A stretch of DNA of 64,000 nt, taken from the NCBI GenBank assembly GCA_030587365.1, contig JAUQZE010000027.1, positions 124,001 through 188,000 of the forward strand, read 5' to 3'. Shown here piece after piece: positions 9,601 to 17,782 of the stretch (position 1 is its first letter; every line of letters begins with the position of its first letter). Source of the DNA: Candidatus Freyarchaeota archaeon (GTDB lineage Archaea > Asgardarchaeota > Jordiarchaeia > Jordiarchaeales > Jordiarchaeaceae). Below the pieces are notes generated by a model that ran no database searches, was not told the DNA's origin, and saw only the letters and a program-made list of their open reading frames with translations. The translations under genes were made by a program, and so were the position numbers.

Positions 9601-9873
9601 TTGGTAAGTTTGGTTTTTTGTGAATTGTGTGAATTGCGTAAAATCAGTGAATGGTTTTTTGAATGCGAGGATTACGTTATAGTGGAATGCGATATGTGCG
9701 GGGTTCCAATGGTGGTTTTTCGTTCACATGAGGAGGTTCCAGAGGAATTATACGAGAAGGCGAAGACTAAGTGTCTTGAGCTATTTGGAGAAGTTTATTT
9801 CCGTATGTATCGGGGATCCATACCGGATCATCCCCATTTTCACGTAGTCAGATACAAAACAGTTGATAAATAA
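9601..9873 (+). CDS. Small Cys-rich protein with HIT-like histidine motif
   Basis: The 90-residue product has two CxxC pairs (FCELCELRK near residues 7-10 and CDMCG near 31-34) that could bind one zinc. Near the C-terminus DHPHFHVV resembles the HxHxH triad of HIT-family nucleotide hydrolases. The protein is much shorter than a normal HIT protein (about 110-140 residues), so it could be a reduced HIT-like domain or an unrelated zinc protein. The start is TTG at 9601, directly after an in-frame stop (9595-9597); TTG at 9610 is equally possible. A strong AAGGAG site lies about 45 bases upstream, before a 13-codon frame that overlaps the start. Confidence 0.6.
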   Translation: MVSLVFCELCELRKISEWFFECEDYVIVECDMCGVPMVVFRSHEEVPEELYEKAKTKCLELFGEVYFRMYRGSIPDHPHFHVVRYKTVDK

Positions 9874-10008
9874 GGAATTCTATCTGAAATCCGCTCTGAT
9901 AACTTCTTTTTCTATAAGATTATGTTATTTCTACCTTCTCTCAGGAAAATAAATAAAAAAAGTAGAAGTGAAGAAGCTGTTACTTATTGTCTAAGCTTTT
10001 TTGGGTCA

Positions 10009-11172
10009 CTAAAGGCGCGGAATACCTAAATCTCTATCAGATTTTTTAGAATCTTCGGAAAATACTGGAAATAGCGGCTCACTATCTCTGAGGATGCTAG
10101 CTCCCTTACTATAGTCTCTTATGGGTTCTATGGAAGGTAGGTCGGGCATAATGTCCGAAGGCCCTAAAAGCTGTGGGCTGGTAACACCAGTGAGAATCAG
10201 AATGACTCTTATCATGCCTTCGGCTCGGGGGTCTTTTCTGGCTCCCCAGATCACATTGGCGTCGTCAATCATTTTATCAGTGATTAATTCTGCGACGCCG
10301 GTGGCTTCAGCTAGGGTTAAGTCTGAGCCTCCGGTGACATGTATTAGGGCTCCTGATGCACCCACTATATCCACATCTAGGAGCGGGCAGTCCAAGGCAC
10401 TTTTAACCGCTTTTTCTACTCGGTTTTCGCCTTCGGCTTCTCCTATTCCGACCATAGCTACCCCTCCGTCTGTAAGTATGCTGCGTACGTCGGCGTAGTC
10501 TAGGTTGATTAGGCTTGGAATTGATATACACTCGGTTATTCCTTTAACCATGTTTGCCAATATTTCGTCTGCCACGCTGAATGCTTCTTCGATGGGTAGG
10601 TTCGGAACGAGGTCCAAGAGTCTATTGTTATCTATCACCACCACAGTGTCCGTATAGTATCGGAGCTTTCTGAGCCCCTGTTTGGCTTTTATTATTCTTC
10701 CCCTTTCAACGTTAAAGGGCATAGTTACGACGCCCACAACTATGCTACCCATCTTTTTCGCTATATCCGCAATAATGGGTGCGCTGCCAGTCCCGGTTCC
10801 GCCGCCCATTCCAGCGGCTACAAACACTAGGTCTGCGTCGGAGAGGATTTCGGCTAGTTCTTCCCTACTCTCTTCTGCCGCTGCTTCGCCTATTCTGGGG
10901 AACCCTCCCGCTCCTAAGCCTCTAGTTACGTTTCTTCCCATTAGGAGTCTGAGGTGAGCGTTAGTTACATCTAAATGCTGCTGGTCGGTGTTAACCGCGA
11001 TGCATTTTGCTCCATGGATGCCTATTTGCATAATTCTGTTTACTGTGTTATTTCCAGCGCCTCCGGCGCCTACAACTAATATTCTTGCGGATCCTGGTTT
11101 TTTAGTGGCACCTTGCTCTTTACTTTCCCTAGCGTTTTGCAATGCATCCTTAATAATACTATTCTTGCTCAT
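10009..11172 (-). CDS. ftsZ: Cell division protein FtsZ
   Basis: FtsZ is the tubulin-family GTPase that polymerises into the division ring. The protein has the GAGGAGNN start of the GTPase domain (near residues 36-43 of the longer form) and the tubulin signature GGGTGTGS near 125-132. The T7-loop region has NLDYADVR, which supplies the catalytic aspartate for the neighbouring subunit. A short acidic/basic C-terminal tail ends in GIPRL and may be the partner-binding peptide. ATGs occur at 11178 and 11172; the SD sequence GGGTGG abuts the first, so the second is better spaced and is chosen. A cdrS-like ribbon-helix-helix gene ends 30 bases upstream on the same strand, so the two are likely cotranscribed. 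Confidence 0.96.
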   Translation of the reverse strand: MSKNSIIKDALQNARESKEQGATKKPGSARILVVGAGGAGNNTVNRIMQIGIHGAKCIAVNTDQQHLDVTNAHLRLLMGRNVTRGLGAGGFPRIGEAAAEESREELAEILSDADLVFVAAGMGGGTGTGSAPIIADIAKKMGSIVVGVVTMPFNVERGRIIKAKQGLRKLRYYTDTVVVIDNNRLLDLVPNLPIEEAFSVADEILANMVKGITECISIPSLINLDYADVRSILTDGGVAMVGIGEAEGENRVEKAVKSALDCPLLDVDIVGASGALIHVTGGSDLTLAEATGVAELITDKMIDDANVIWGARKDPRAEGMIRVILILTGVTSPQLLGPSDIMPDLPSIEPIRDYSKGASILRDSEPLFPVFSEDSKKSDRDLGIPRL

Positions 11173-11208
11173 TGGCATCCACCCGAATATCTGTCATATT
11201 GGCTCTGT

Positions 11209-11379
11209 TTAGTGTCCTGCGCCTCTAAAAAAGAGTTGTCTTTCCCACAGCTCTCTTTTAAGTAAGTCTCTAACTGCTACTCTTATTGCTTCGCTTCTGT
11301 TTGGGTATATTTTACTTTTTACGAGTTGTTCTAAACCTTCGAGATAAGCTTCTGGTAGGTGAACCGTTACGAGGATAAT
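11209..11379 (-). CDS. CdrS-like ribbon-helix-helix regulator upstream of ftsZ
   Basis: This 56-codon frame encodes a typical ribbon-helix-helix protein: strand VTVHLPEAYLE, first helix LEQLVKSK, then the signature YPNRSEAIRVAVRDLLK. It resembles haloarchaeal CdrS, a short RHH protein in an operon near cell-division genes that regulates division. It lies 30 bases upstream of ftsZ on the same strand. From the in-frame TAG just upstream to the conserved strand there is no ATG, GTG or TTG. The segment GGGGGTGGTC, close to the anti-SD complement, is followed 2-5 bases later by ATT and ATC, so I place the start at ATT (11379). A sequencing error is the alternative. Confidence 0.7.
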   Translation of the reverse strand: MILVTVHLPEAYLEGLEQLVKSKIYPNRSEAIRVAVRDLLKRELWERQLFFRGAGH

Positions 11380-11711
11380 AAGACCACCCCCAATGTTGGT
11401 ACTGGGTAACTATTACCGCTTGAAAGGGCATTTTTAAGGTGAGTAGTGTTCGATTAATACATATGTAATACCCATATTATTATATGGGAGATACACGCTT
11501 GCTAGAAATGGTGTTTGTTAACCTTTTTTCCCTTAACAAAGAAGTCATATTCCCTCCTTGGATATTCTGTGGCATTTAATTTCCTCTTTTTGATAATAGT
11601 GTCCTTTAATATTTGAATATTTATTATCCACTCCTTTTTTCAAAAATTTTTTATGTGACCTTAATTATTCCTGTGGATTTTTGGCGCGTTTCAAAGTAGA
11701 ATATGTTAATG
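11380..11711. other. Intergenic region between cdrS-like gene and TnpB 3' end
   Basis: About 330 bases hold the SD site of the cdrS-like gene, a TATA-like stretch around 11470-11490 and the sequence downstream of the TnpB stop. In other TnpB elements the guide-RNA scaffold overlaps the gene's 3' end, so it would lie here if the element is active. I cannot define an element end or a hairpin with confidence. Confidence 0.35.
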
Positions 11712-13019
11712 TTATGCTGGAGTTTTCATTATATGATAATCGGTATTCTTGATTATCTTTCCTATGAGAGGCTTTGAGACAAAATTAGTTGCTCCTTCTT
11801 GAAAATCCTTTGTTAGAATATTAAAACCCATTCTAACCGGGTGAAGCCCAACACCCTCTATCCCGTCCGCAAAAGCTTCCGGGAATGCCTTCCTAATAAT
11901 GTTGTACGCTGCGTTCATGTCCGCATTAATAATTATCCCCTTCGAACTCCGGAACAATCCCCTACTCACTCTACTGCCAGCGTACTCATCGAGATGTTCT
12001 ACTGGTTCGTCATCTAAGAAGCTACATTTTGAAGTGTGATTCTCATCCTGCTCTATCACCATTATTCCCGCTTCCTCCGCCTTGTACTTGATCTGGCTTA
12101 TCAGTTTGTCGAAGGGTATCTGCACGAAGTTCTGGTTGTTCCTCCTCCCCAGATTTGAGTTCTGCTTCCAGTTGTTGTTATGACCCAAAGCTATTGCGCC
12201 AATATCATGTTTAACACACCATTCTACTATTTCGCGGCTCAACTTGTGGAACACATCGTGTATCTTCCGGTTCCTCTTCTCGGTTAGTCTTTGCAGCTTG
12301 GAGCCTACCTTAATCCCTTGCCCATCATAAATGCTCTGCAACCTCGCCCTCTCCCTATTGTAGTACTGGTTTATGGATTTTGCCACACCGCCCTTAACAG
12401 CAATCGGCTTCTCTCCGATGTTGTTTACAATGGTTGCGATGTTTCTTAGTCCCAAATCAATACCCACAACTCTGCTTTTATCCAATCTCAAAGTTTCTAC
12501 AATTTTCCGGTAAACCACTTCAAGAACATATCCAACACCTTTAGGCACTATTCTGATTTCTCTCAGGTCTGTTTGGTCATCCAGCCTCGTTTCAACCTTG
12601 AGACCAATTTTTTCGGGAAACCAGATTTCTCCATTTCTTATCTTGCACTGCTGGTTGGTGAAAACTAGCAAGAACTCGCTGTCCTTCCCCTTATACCCGG
12701 GCATTCTGGGTCGATTAAAATATTTTTCGGGGTACTTTTTCCAGTCCTTCACGGCTCTGAAAAAGGATTTCCAACTCCTTTCCAAGACCTTTAAGGTCTG
12801 CTGGGCGGTTTGTGCGGGTAGGGCCTTGTAGTTCTGGGAAACCTTAAGCATCCCTGCGAGTTCATTGTACCGTATCCATTTCCCGGTTTTGAATAGTGCT
12901 TGTCTGACGATATAGTTGGCTTCGTTGTAGAGGTTTTTGGAGTAGTGACAGAGCTTGCTCAGGTTGCCGCATGGCTTGAGATGGATGTGTTCTGTTCTAG
13001 TCACCGTCATCCCCGACAC
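11712..13019 (-). CDS. tnpB: TnpB-family RNA-guided nuclease / IS200-IS605 accessory protein (solitary)
   Basis: TnpB proteins are RNA-guided nucleases of IS200/IS605 elements and ancestors of Cas12. The 435-residue protein has the N-terminal helical/WED region and a RuvC-like domain beginning with GIDLG (Asp188). The conserved IALGHNNNWKQ block is at 277-286 and TSKCSFLD at 329-336. The final catalytic motif is NADMNAAYNI (Asp367). The usual second catalytic residue, a glutamate in an EDL-type motif, is replaced by Gly279 of the GHNN motif. Glu326 in QDENHTS is placed like the relocated glutamate reported for some TnpB and Fanzor proteins. The second zinc-finger cysteine pair is absent. No tnpA is nearby, so the copy is IS1341-like and cannot move alone. 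The start is GTG. Confidence 0.85.
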   Translation of the reverse strand: MSGMTVTRTEHIHLKPCGNLSKLCHYSKNLYNEANYIVRQALFKTGKWIRYNELAGMLKVSQNYKALPAQTAQQTLKVLERSWKSFFRAVKDWKKYPEKYFNRPRMPGYKGKDSEFLLVFTNQQCKIRNGEIWFPEKIGLKVETRLDDQTDLREIRIVPKGVGYVLEVVYRKIVETLRLDKSRVVGIDLGLRNIATIVNNIGEKPIAVKGGVAKSINQYYNRERARLQSIYDGQGIKVGSKLQRLTEKRNRKIHDVFHKLSREIVEWCVKHDIGAIALGHNNNWKQNSNLGRRNNQNFVQIPFDKLISQIKYKAEEAGIMVIEQDENHTSKCSFLDDEPVEHLDEYAGSRVSRGLFRSSKGIIINADMNAAYNIIRKAFPEAFADGIEGVGLHPVRMGFNILTKDFQEGATNFVSKPLIGKIIKNTDYHIMKTPA

Positions 13020-13330
13020 CGTTCATGCACCAGGTTTTTTCGTTTTGCTCATTAATTCTTTTTTGGCCATTAACCATTTTTAAGCTTGATTGGGACAAAA
13101 CCTTCTTTTAAACTCACAAAGGCAGATTTCTAAATAGAGTTGCTGCTTCTTTCTTGTAGGCTCTGGTTGCTTCTTTTCCAGTAAGCTTGGAGTATACTCA
13201 TCACAGTGTGCAGAGGACACAAAAGTAAAGTAGTGGTGGGTTTTATTAAGTGTAATGTCGAGATGCGGGGGTGAAGTGTATCGTTTAACCCCTAGTGAAA
13301 GGACAAGCCCTATATAAAAAAAGAGTCAAA
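13020..13330. other. Intergenic region with gene remnant
   Basis: About 310 bases lie upstream of TnpB. On the minus strand at 13114-13197 a 27-codon frame without a start codon reads like the C-terminal helix of a protein (VYSKLTGKEATRAYKKEAA, then a short tail and stop). It may be the remains of a gene truncated when the TnpB element arrived. No RNA gene is visible. Confidence 0.35.
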
Positions 13331-14629
13331 CTAATTTTGCCCCAAAGCACCTATGAGATATCCTGGTTTCGCGGCTATTACTTCTATCCTAATTTTTTCC
13401 CCCAAGCATTGATTCGGATTATGAAATAAGATTGGTTTGTAGGAGTGATTTCTCGATATCCAGCCTTCTTTAGTTCCTCGCTCTGTTATAAGGGCTTCTC
13501 CCTTCCACCCTACCCATCTCTTATTTTTTTCTTCACCAATTTTTTGGGTTATTTTTGCTAATTTTCTGCTTCTCTCTTTAATTTTCCATCCCGGGATCTG
13601 GTTTTCCATTTTTTCTGCTTGTGTTCTTGGTCTTGGTGCGAATCTTGAAATATTGACAATGTCGGGTTTTATTTCTTGGATGAGGTTCACTGATTCTTGG
13701 AAGTATTCGTCGCTTTCTCCTGGAAAACCCACTATTATATCCGTGGATAGCGTTAGGTCGGAGATTCCCGTTTTAAAAGCTTCAATGATTTCTGTGAACT
13801 GTTCCCTTGTGTAACCCCTGTTCATGGCTCCCAATACTTCGTTGCTTCCTGACTGTACGGGAATATGGAGAAACTTGTAAATTTTTGGATTTTGGTAGAT
13901 ATCCACCAGGTCATCGAGAATTGGTGTTGTATGCTTGGGGTTCGTCATGCCCACTCTAATTTTAAAATCTAAGGGTAGTTCCACGATTCTTCGTAATAAA
14001 TCGGGAAGTTTCTCATTATTCCAGCGATAAGCTCCAGTGTCCTGAGAAGTTAACCAGACTTCCTTACATCCCTTTTGAATCGATGTTTCTACCTCCTTTA
14101 GAATAATTTCAGGAGAGTAGCTTAAGAGTTTTCCACGGGCAAATTTTACGCAGCAGTAATAACAATCACCCAGACATCCCTCACTTATGGGAATGATTGC
14201 AACCACTGGGTTAACTAGTTTCCGCGGAGTTCCCAACTTAACATCCTTTTTCGCATCAAGATTTATGATTCCCCGCTTACCCTCCTCCACTCGTTTTACT
14301 ATATCAACAACATTGAACAATGAGTTGGTGTCTAACACCGCAGCGAATTTCGGGCCAGCCTTCACAACTTCATTAAGGTTTATTCGGGGTAGACAGCCAC
14401 CGATAATAAAGGGTTTTCCTGATAGATTGAGCTCCGAGATTTTTTTCAAAATCTTCCTTTCTGTGGGTTCCTTGACCCCGCATGTATTTATGATAAGAAT
14501 GTCTGCTTGCTCTTCCGACTCTGCTATACTATAACCCTCCTCTTTTAATATGCCTAATATGATTTCTGTATCGGCTTGGTTCATAGAACAACCATATGTA
14601 GAAACATATACTGAAACCAAAACAATCAC
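13331..14629 (-). CDS. MiaB/CDKAL1-type tRNA methylthiotransferase (radical SAM)
   Basis: Archaeal members of this family add a methylthio group to N6-threonylcarbamoyladenosine at tRNA position 37 using two [4Fe-4S] clusters. The 432-residue protein has the UPF0004 N-terminal domain with cluster cysteines Cys14 (YGCSMNQAD), Cys50 (NTCGVKEPTE) and Cys79 (GGCLPR). The radical SAM motif CLGDCYYC (152-159) comes next, followed by the SDTGAYRW-like strand (SQDTGAY), HIPVQSGSN and DIIVGFPGE. A C-terminal TRAM-like RNA-binding region completes it. GTG at 14629 gives the longest form; TTG at 14620 is also possible. It starts eight bases after the MoaD-like gene, so they form an operon. The substrate assignment follows the archaeal subfamily. 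Confidence 0.9.
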   Translation of the reverse strand: MIVLVSVYVSTYGCSMNQADTEIILGILKEEGYSIAESEEQADILIINTCGVKEPTERKILKKISELNLSGKPFIIGGCLPRINLNEVVKAGPKFAAVLDTNSLFNVVDIVKRVEEGKRGIINLDAKKDVKLGTPRKLVNPVVAIIPISEGCLGDCYYCCVKFARGKLLSYSPEIILKEVETSIQKGCKEVWLTSQDTGAYRWNNEKLPDLLRRIVELPLDFKIRVGMTNPKHTTPILDDLVDIYQNPKIYKFLHIPVQSGSNEVLGAMNRGYTREQFTEIIEAFKTGISDLTLSTDIIVGFPGESDEYFQESVNLIQEIKPDIVNISRFAPRPRTQAEKMENQIPGWKIKERSRKLAKITQKIGEEKNKRWVGWKGEALITERGTKEGWISRNHSYKPILFHNPNQCLGEKIRIEVIAAKPGYLIGALGQN

Positions 14630-14637
14630 TCACAATC

Positions 14638-14955
14638 TCACATCAAAATAATGGAGAAAAGGTTAAAGTCCGTTCCACCCACTGCTGGCGGAAGAACCGC
14701 TAAAACATCTCCATCCTTGAGCGGCGTTTCCAATCCTTCAAGCTCCTTTACGGAAACGCCATTCAACATTAAAAGAAAAACGGATTTGGGTTTTCCATTC
14801 TTCTCCAGCAGGTAGTTTGCCAGCTTTTCTCCGTACCTATCGGTCATTAACTTGATCGCATCAAGAACAGTTATCTTATTGTCTGATTCCAATTCGATTT
14901 CCTTTGTTTTCGTTATCTCCCTTATAGTAGCGAAAACCTTTATTTTGAATTTCAT
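14638..14955 (-). CDS. MoaD/ThiS/ubiquitin-like sulfur-carrier protein with tail after Gly-Gly
   Basis: This 105-residue beta-grasp protein begins with KIKVFATIREIT and has LLMLNGVSVKELEGLETPLKDGD near residues 61-83, the typical MoaD ending block. It then has LPPAVGG, the expected C-terminal Gly-Gly that is adenylated and thiocarboxylated or conjugated. Eleven residues (TDFNLFSIILM) follow the GG, so the reactive C-terminus would be exposed only after cleavage, as in ubiquitin precursors, or the protein is inactive as a carrier. It lies immediately upstream of the methylthiotransferase on the same strand. A role in molybdopterin synthesis, tRNA thiolation or protein modification cannot be chosen from sequence. 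Confidence 0.82.
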   Translation of the reverse strand: MKFKIKVFATIREITKTKEIELESDNKITVLDAIKLMTDRYGEKLANYLLEKNGKPKSVFLLMLNGVSVKELEGLETPLKDGDVLAVLPPAVGGTDFNLFSIILM

Positions 14956-15428
14956 TTTATTTGTCTGCTCCTGATTCTACTCAGATAACTCTGATAATTA
15001 AATTAAATTGTAAATTCGCGTAATAAAATTTCTAGATGAAACATTAATAAGGTCTGTCTTAAACTTTGCTTATTTATCATCAAAAATGTTACTCTATTGG
15101 CTAGAAGTTTCCCTCCGTGATGGAGCGTATGAGTTTCTATCATATTTATAGTGGTGGAGTTACATGTATCTAGGAAACAATATCAGCCTAGTGAAGGAGC
15201 AAAGAGATGCGCAGCCACCAGTTAGACTTAATCCATCAAACTCAAATTAACTAAAGGCAAGTGGTCAAACAAGCTTTCCTGCACTGTTCACAGTTCCTAG
15301 TAGAACTCCTGGTCTAGGAGCCGCCCCGCCGTCCACCAGCCCTTATAGACCCTCATAGTCTATTACTTTGGCTGACGTTAAGCTTAAAATAAAGCAGAAC
15401 AATAGGAGGAATAAAGGAGTTGCCGAGA
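14956..15428. other. Intergenic region with a short SD-led ORF
   Basis: About 470 bases without a long gene. A 28-codon frame at 15164-15250 on the plus strand follows a good GGTGGAG site (starts MYLGNNISLVKEQ, contains DAQPPVRLNPS); it could be a tiny gene or a remnant. Around 15300-15340 is a G+C-rich stretch unlike its surroundings. An AAAGGAG site at the end serves the next gene. No RNA gene was recognised. Confidence 0.35.
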
Positions 15429-15731
15429 ATGAGTCCGAGTAGGAAAGGTAATGAAAAAGCTATTTCGGTGGGTAGGAAGGTTAATACGGGTACGAATTTT
15501 ACGGCGTGGCTGTTTGTTTTTGGAATAATCTGCTTGCTTGTTGGGCTCGTCAACTTATACCTTACGTTTAATATCCCTCCTCTGGACTTTAACCCTTCTT
15601 TGGACTTTTTGTTTGGTTACCTTGGGTGGTTACAAAACTGGAATATGTATCTGTACAGAACAGCAGTCTTTTTGCTGGCAAGCGCCGCAATTTTCCTTAC
15701 CATTATCTATATAAAACATGTCAAGGGCTAG
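15429..15731 (+). CDS. Small two-helix membrane protein (paralogue of the 27.9-28.2 kb gene)
   Basis: A protein of about 100 residues that starts MSPSRKGN and has two hydrophobic helices, roughly residues 24-46 (AWLFVFGIICLLVGLVNLYL) and 74-96 (YLYRTAVFLLASAAIFLTII). A loop between them contains GWLQNWNMYLY. The gene at 27887-28195 encodes a clear relative with the same MSPSR start, FVFG, LTFN, GWLQN and LLAS motifs. The frame is open from TTG 15420, but the AAAGGAG site abuts that codon, and ATG 15429 has normal spacing and matches the paralogue's start. Function is unknown; the family seems lineage-specific. Confidence 0.75.
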   Translation: MSPSRKGNEKAISVGRKVNTGTNFTAWLFVFGIICLLVGLVNLYLTFNIPPLDFNPSLDFLFGYLGWLQNWNMYLYRTAVFLLASAAIFLTIIYIKHVKG

Positions 15732-15826
15732 TCTTATCATTAAAGCAGGAAGCCCCTCGCCACAGCGAGAGGGTAGTTCAAATAATTATTCATTAATGTG
15801 AATAATTGCAGGAGGAGATGTATTTT

Positions 15827-16480
15827 ATGAGTGGACAGGGTTTCAAAATTGTGGACATTGAGCAGGATCTTATCAAGGCGAATGAAAAGATAGCAAAAAA
15901 AATTCAAAAGCTTTTCCACGAAAAAGGAATCAAAACCTTCGACATTGTCGGGGCAATAGGAGCCGGCAAAACTATGATTCTGGAAACCCTTGTGGAGAGA
16001 CTCAAAGGGAAGTACAGGCTGGCTTTAGTTACTGCGGATGTAACCACAGAGATAGACGCTGATAGAATTAGGCGTCACGGAGTCAAATGCATACAAATTA
16101 ATACTGGTAGAGAATGCGCTTTAACTGCGAGTCTTCTACAAAACGTTTTGGATCAGCTACCCCTAGACGACATTGATATACTCTTTGTGGAGAATGTGGG
16201 TAATCTAATTTGTCCAGCGGATTTCGTAGTCGGCTGTGATAAGAGAATCGTGGTGGTAAGTATCACTGAGGGTGGACACGTGGTTATAAAACATCCTCTG
16301 TTGTTCAAAATGTCGGATGTTGCGGTGATAAATAAGATAGATCTAAGAGACGTTATGGATGTAGACCCGGAAAAAATGGTGAAGGACGCTCTTGATATAA
16401 ATCCTTATATCAAGGTGGTTTTGACCAGTGCGAAAACGGGTGAGGGTATCGATGAATTGGTTGATGTACTTGAACTCTGA
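15827..16480 (+). CDS. hypB: Hydrogenase/urease nickel incorporation GTPase HypB
   Basis: HypB is the GTPase that, with HypA, delivers nickel to [NiFe]-hydrogenase. The protein has the P-loop GAIGAGKT, the TADVTTEIDADRI switch region and the INTGRECALTASL metal-site block, which has one conserved cysteine. FVENVGNLICPADF and NKIDL for guanine recognition follow. It lacks the His-rich N-terminal storage region of some bacterial HypB, as usual for archaea. The frame is open from TTG 15806, and ATG 15818 abuts the GGAGGAG site, so ATG 15827 is the best-spaced start. No hydrogenase genes are in the window; the AIR-synthase/HypE-like gene at 0.5 kb is the only possible partner. Confidence 0.92.
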   Translation: MSGQGFKIVDIEQDLIKANEKIAKKIQKLFHEKGIKTFDIVGAIGAGKTMILETLVERLKGKYRLALVTADVTTEIDADRIRRHGVKCIQINTGRECALTASLLQNVLDQLPLDDIDILFVENVGNLICPADFVVGCDKRIVVVSITEGGHVVIKHPLLFKMSDVAVINKIDLRDVMDVDPEKMVKDALDINPYIKVVLTSAKTGEGIDELVDVLEL

Positions 16481-16574
16481 AATTTTTCCCTCTTAAAAAG
16501 GAAACTTGTAAACTACCATATTATTTTCCAGTAATGAATACAAAAATAAACTTATTATGAAATTCAAAACAAAT

Positions 16575-16586
16575 TAAATTTAATTT
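16575..16586 (+). promoter_or_regulatory. TATA-like element upstream of DUF354 gene
   Basis: The sequence TTTATATAAA lies within an A+T-rich stretch about 110 bases upstream of the DUF354 start. It fits an archaeal TATA box; the implied leader of roughly 85 bases is long, so assignment is tentative. Confidence 0.3.
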
Positions 16587-16694
16587 ATATAAAACGTAAA
16601 GCCGAATGACATCGTATCCATAAACAATAAATAAAAGTTTTTACCTAAATCGGGGTGTAAAATCAGAAAAGGGTGTTTGCTTGGAGGCGCTGTG

Positions 16695-17762
16695 ATGCCC
16701 ACTATTTGGGTGGATTTCGTTGCTCCCAAAGATGTTGTCTTCTTCAAAAATATGATGGAGAGACTAGAAAATCGGGGTGACACCGTTATTGCAACAACCA
16801 GAAAATTCAGAGAATTAAATGAGTTAATGAGGTTAAATAATGTTAAAGCAGAGATTTTGGGAAGCTATGGTGGGGGGACCCTAAAAGGTAAGTTGGTGGA
16901 GGGGGCAAAAAGAATAGTTAAATTGGCAGAGTACATTTCAAGATTTGATATCGATGTCTTGGTTTCCTATTGTTCACCCGAAGCTGCCCGAGTAGCCTTC
17001 GGATTGCAAATTCCGATTATAAATATTTATGACGCCCCACATGCGGTTAAACAAATACTTTTGATATCACAGCTTGTGGATGTCCACCTTTCACCAAAAT
17101 GCATTCCTGAAGAGGAATGGCTTAAACTTGGTTTCAAACCGGAGCAGCTGATATTCTACGACGCCATAGATCCGGCTGCTTGGCTCAAAAACTTTTCACC
17201 CAATAAAATGGTTATTAAAAATTTAGGATTAAATCCTGATAAGAAAATTGTTGTGGTTAGAGCAGAAGAAGCTTTTGCCTCGTATCTACTTGGTAAAACC
17301 TCGGATGACAATCCTTTGATAGCTCCATTAATTAAAGAAGTTTTTAAACTCGGTGAGGGACTTCAAATCATTGTGCTCACCAGATATGGGCGTCAAAAAT
17401 CAAGCTTAAGAAAACTCTCCAGGAAAATTATTATTATTGAACATGTAATAGACACAGCGAGTCTAATTTCCAATAGTACTCTTTTCATTGGCGCTGGGGG
17501 AACAATGTCGATTGAGGCTGCCCTGTTAGGGATTCCAACTATTTCTTTCTTTCCTGGTAGGCTCTATTATGAGGATCCTCTCATAAAGGAAAAACTACTG
17601 CATCATCCGAAAACAGTAGATGAAGCAAAAAGATTGATTAAGGAAATACTAAATCAGCCAAAAGAATATTTCGATAAGTGTAAGAAAAAAGCCAGACTTT
17701 TATTAGATAGCATGGAGAATCCAACAGACAGGATAATTGAAACTATTGACAAAATCGTATGA
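16695..17762 (+). CDS. DUF354 family glycosyltransferase-like protein
   Basis: A protein of about 355 residues of the archaeal DUF354 family, which has a GT-B, UDP-GlcNAc 2-epimerase/MurG-like fold. The start PTIWVDFVAPKDVVFFKNM, the GSYGGGTLKGKL segment, the DAPHAVKQ motif and the FIGAGGTMSIEAALLGIPT nucleotide-sugar-binding block near residues 266-285 support this. The last motif is the GGGTM signature typical of the family. A substrate has not been established for the family. The frame is open from TTG 16677, but a GGAGG site seven bases before ATG 16695 decides the start. It is convergent with a two-gene membrane operon containing an AglH-like transferase, in a glycan-related neighbourhood. 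Confidence 0.85.
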   Translation: MPTIWVDFVAPKDVVFFKNMMERLENRGDTVIATTRKFRELNELMRLNNVKAEILGSYGGGTLKGKLVEGAKRIVKLAEYISRFDIDVLVSYCSPEAARVAFGLQIPIINIYDAPHAVKQILLISQLVDVHLSPKCIPEEEWLKLGFKPEQLIFYDAIDPAAWLKNFSPNKMVIKNLGLNPDKKIVVVRAEEAFASYLLGKTSDDNPLIAPLIKEVFKLGEGLQIIVLTRYGRQKSSLRKLSRKIIIIEHVIDTASLISNSTLFIGAGGTMSIEAALLGIPTISFFPGRLYYEDPLIKEKLLHHPKTVDEAKRLIKEILNQPKEYFDKCKKKARLLLDSMENPTDRIIETIDKIV

Positions 17763-17782
17763 CCCAAAAGTCCTAAATTTTC

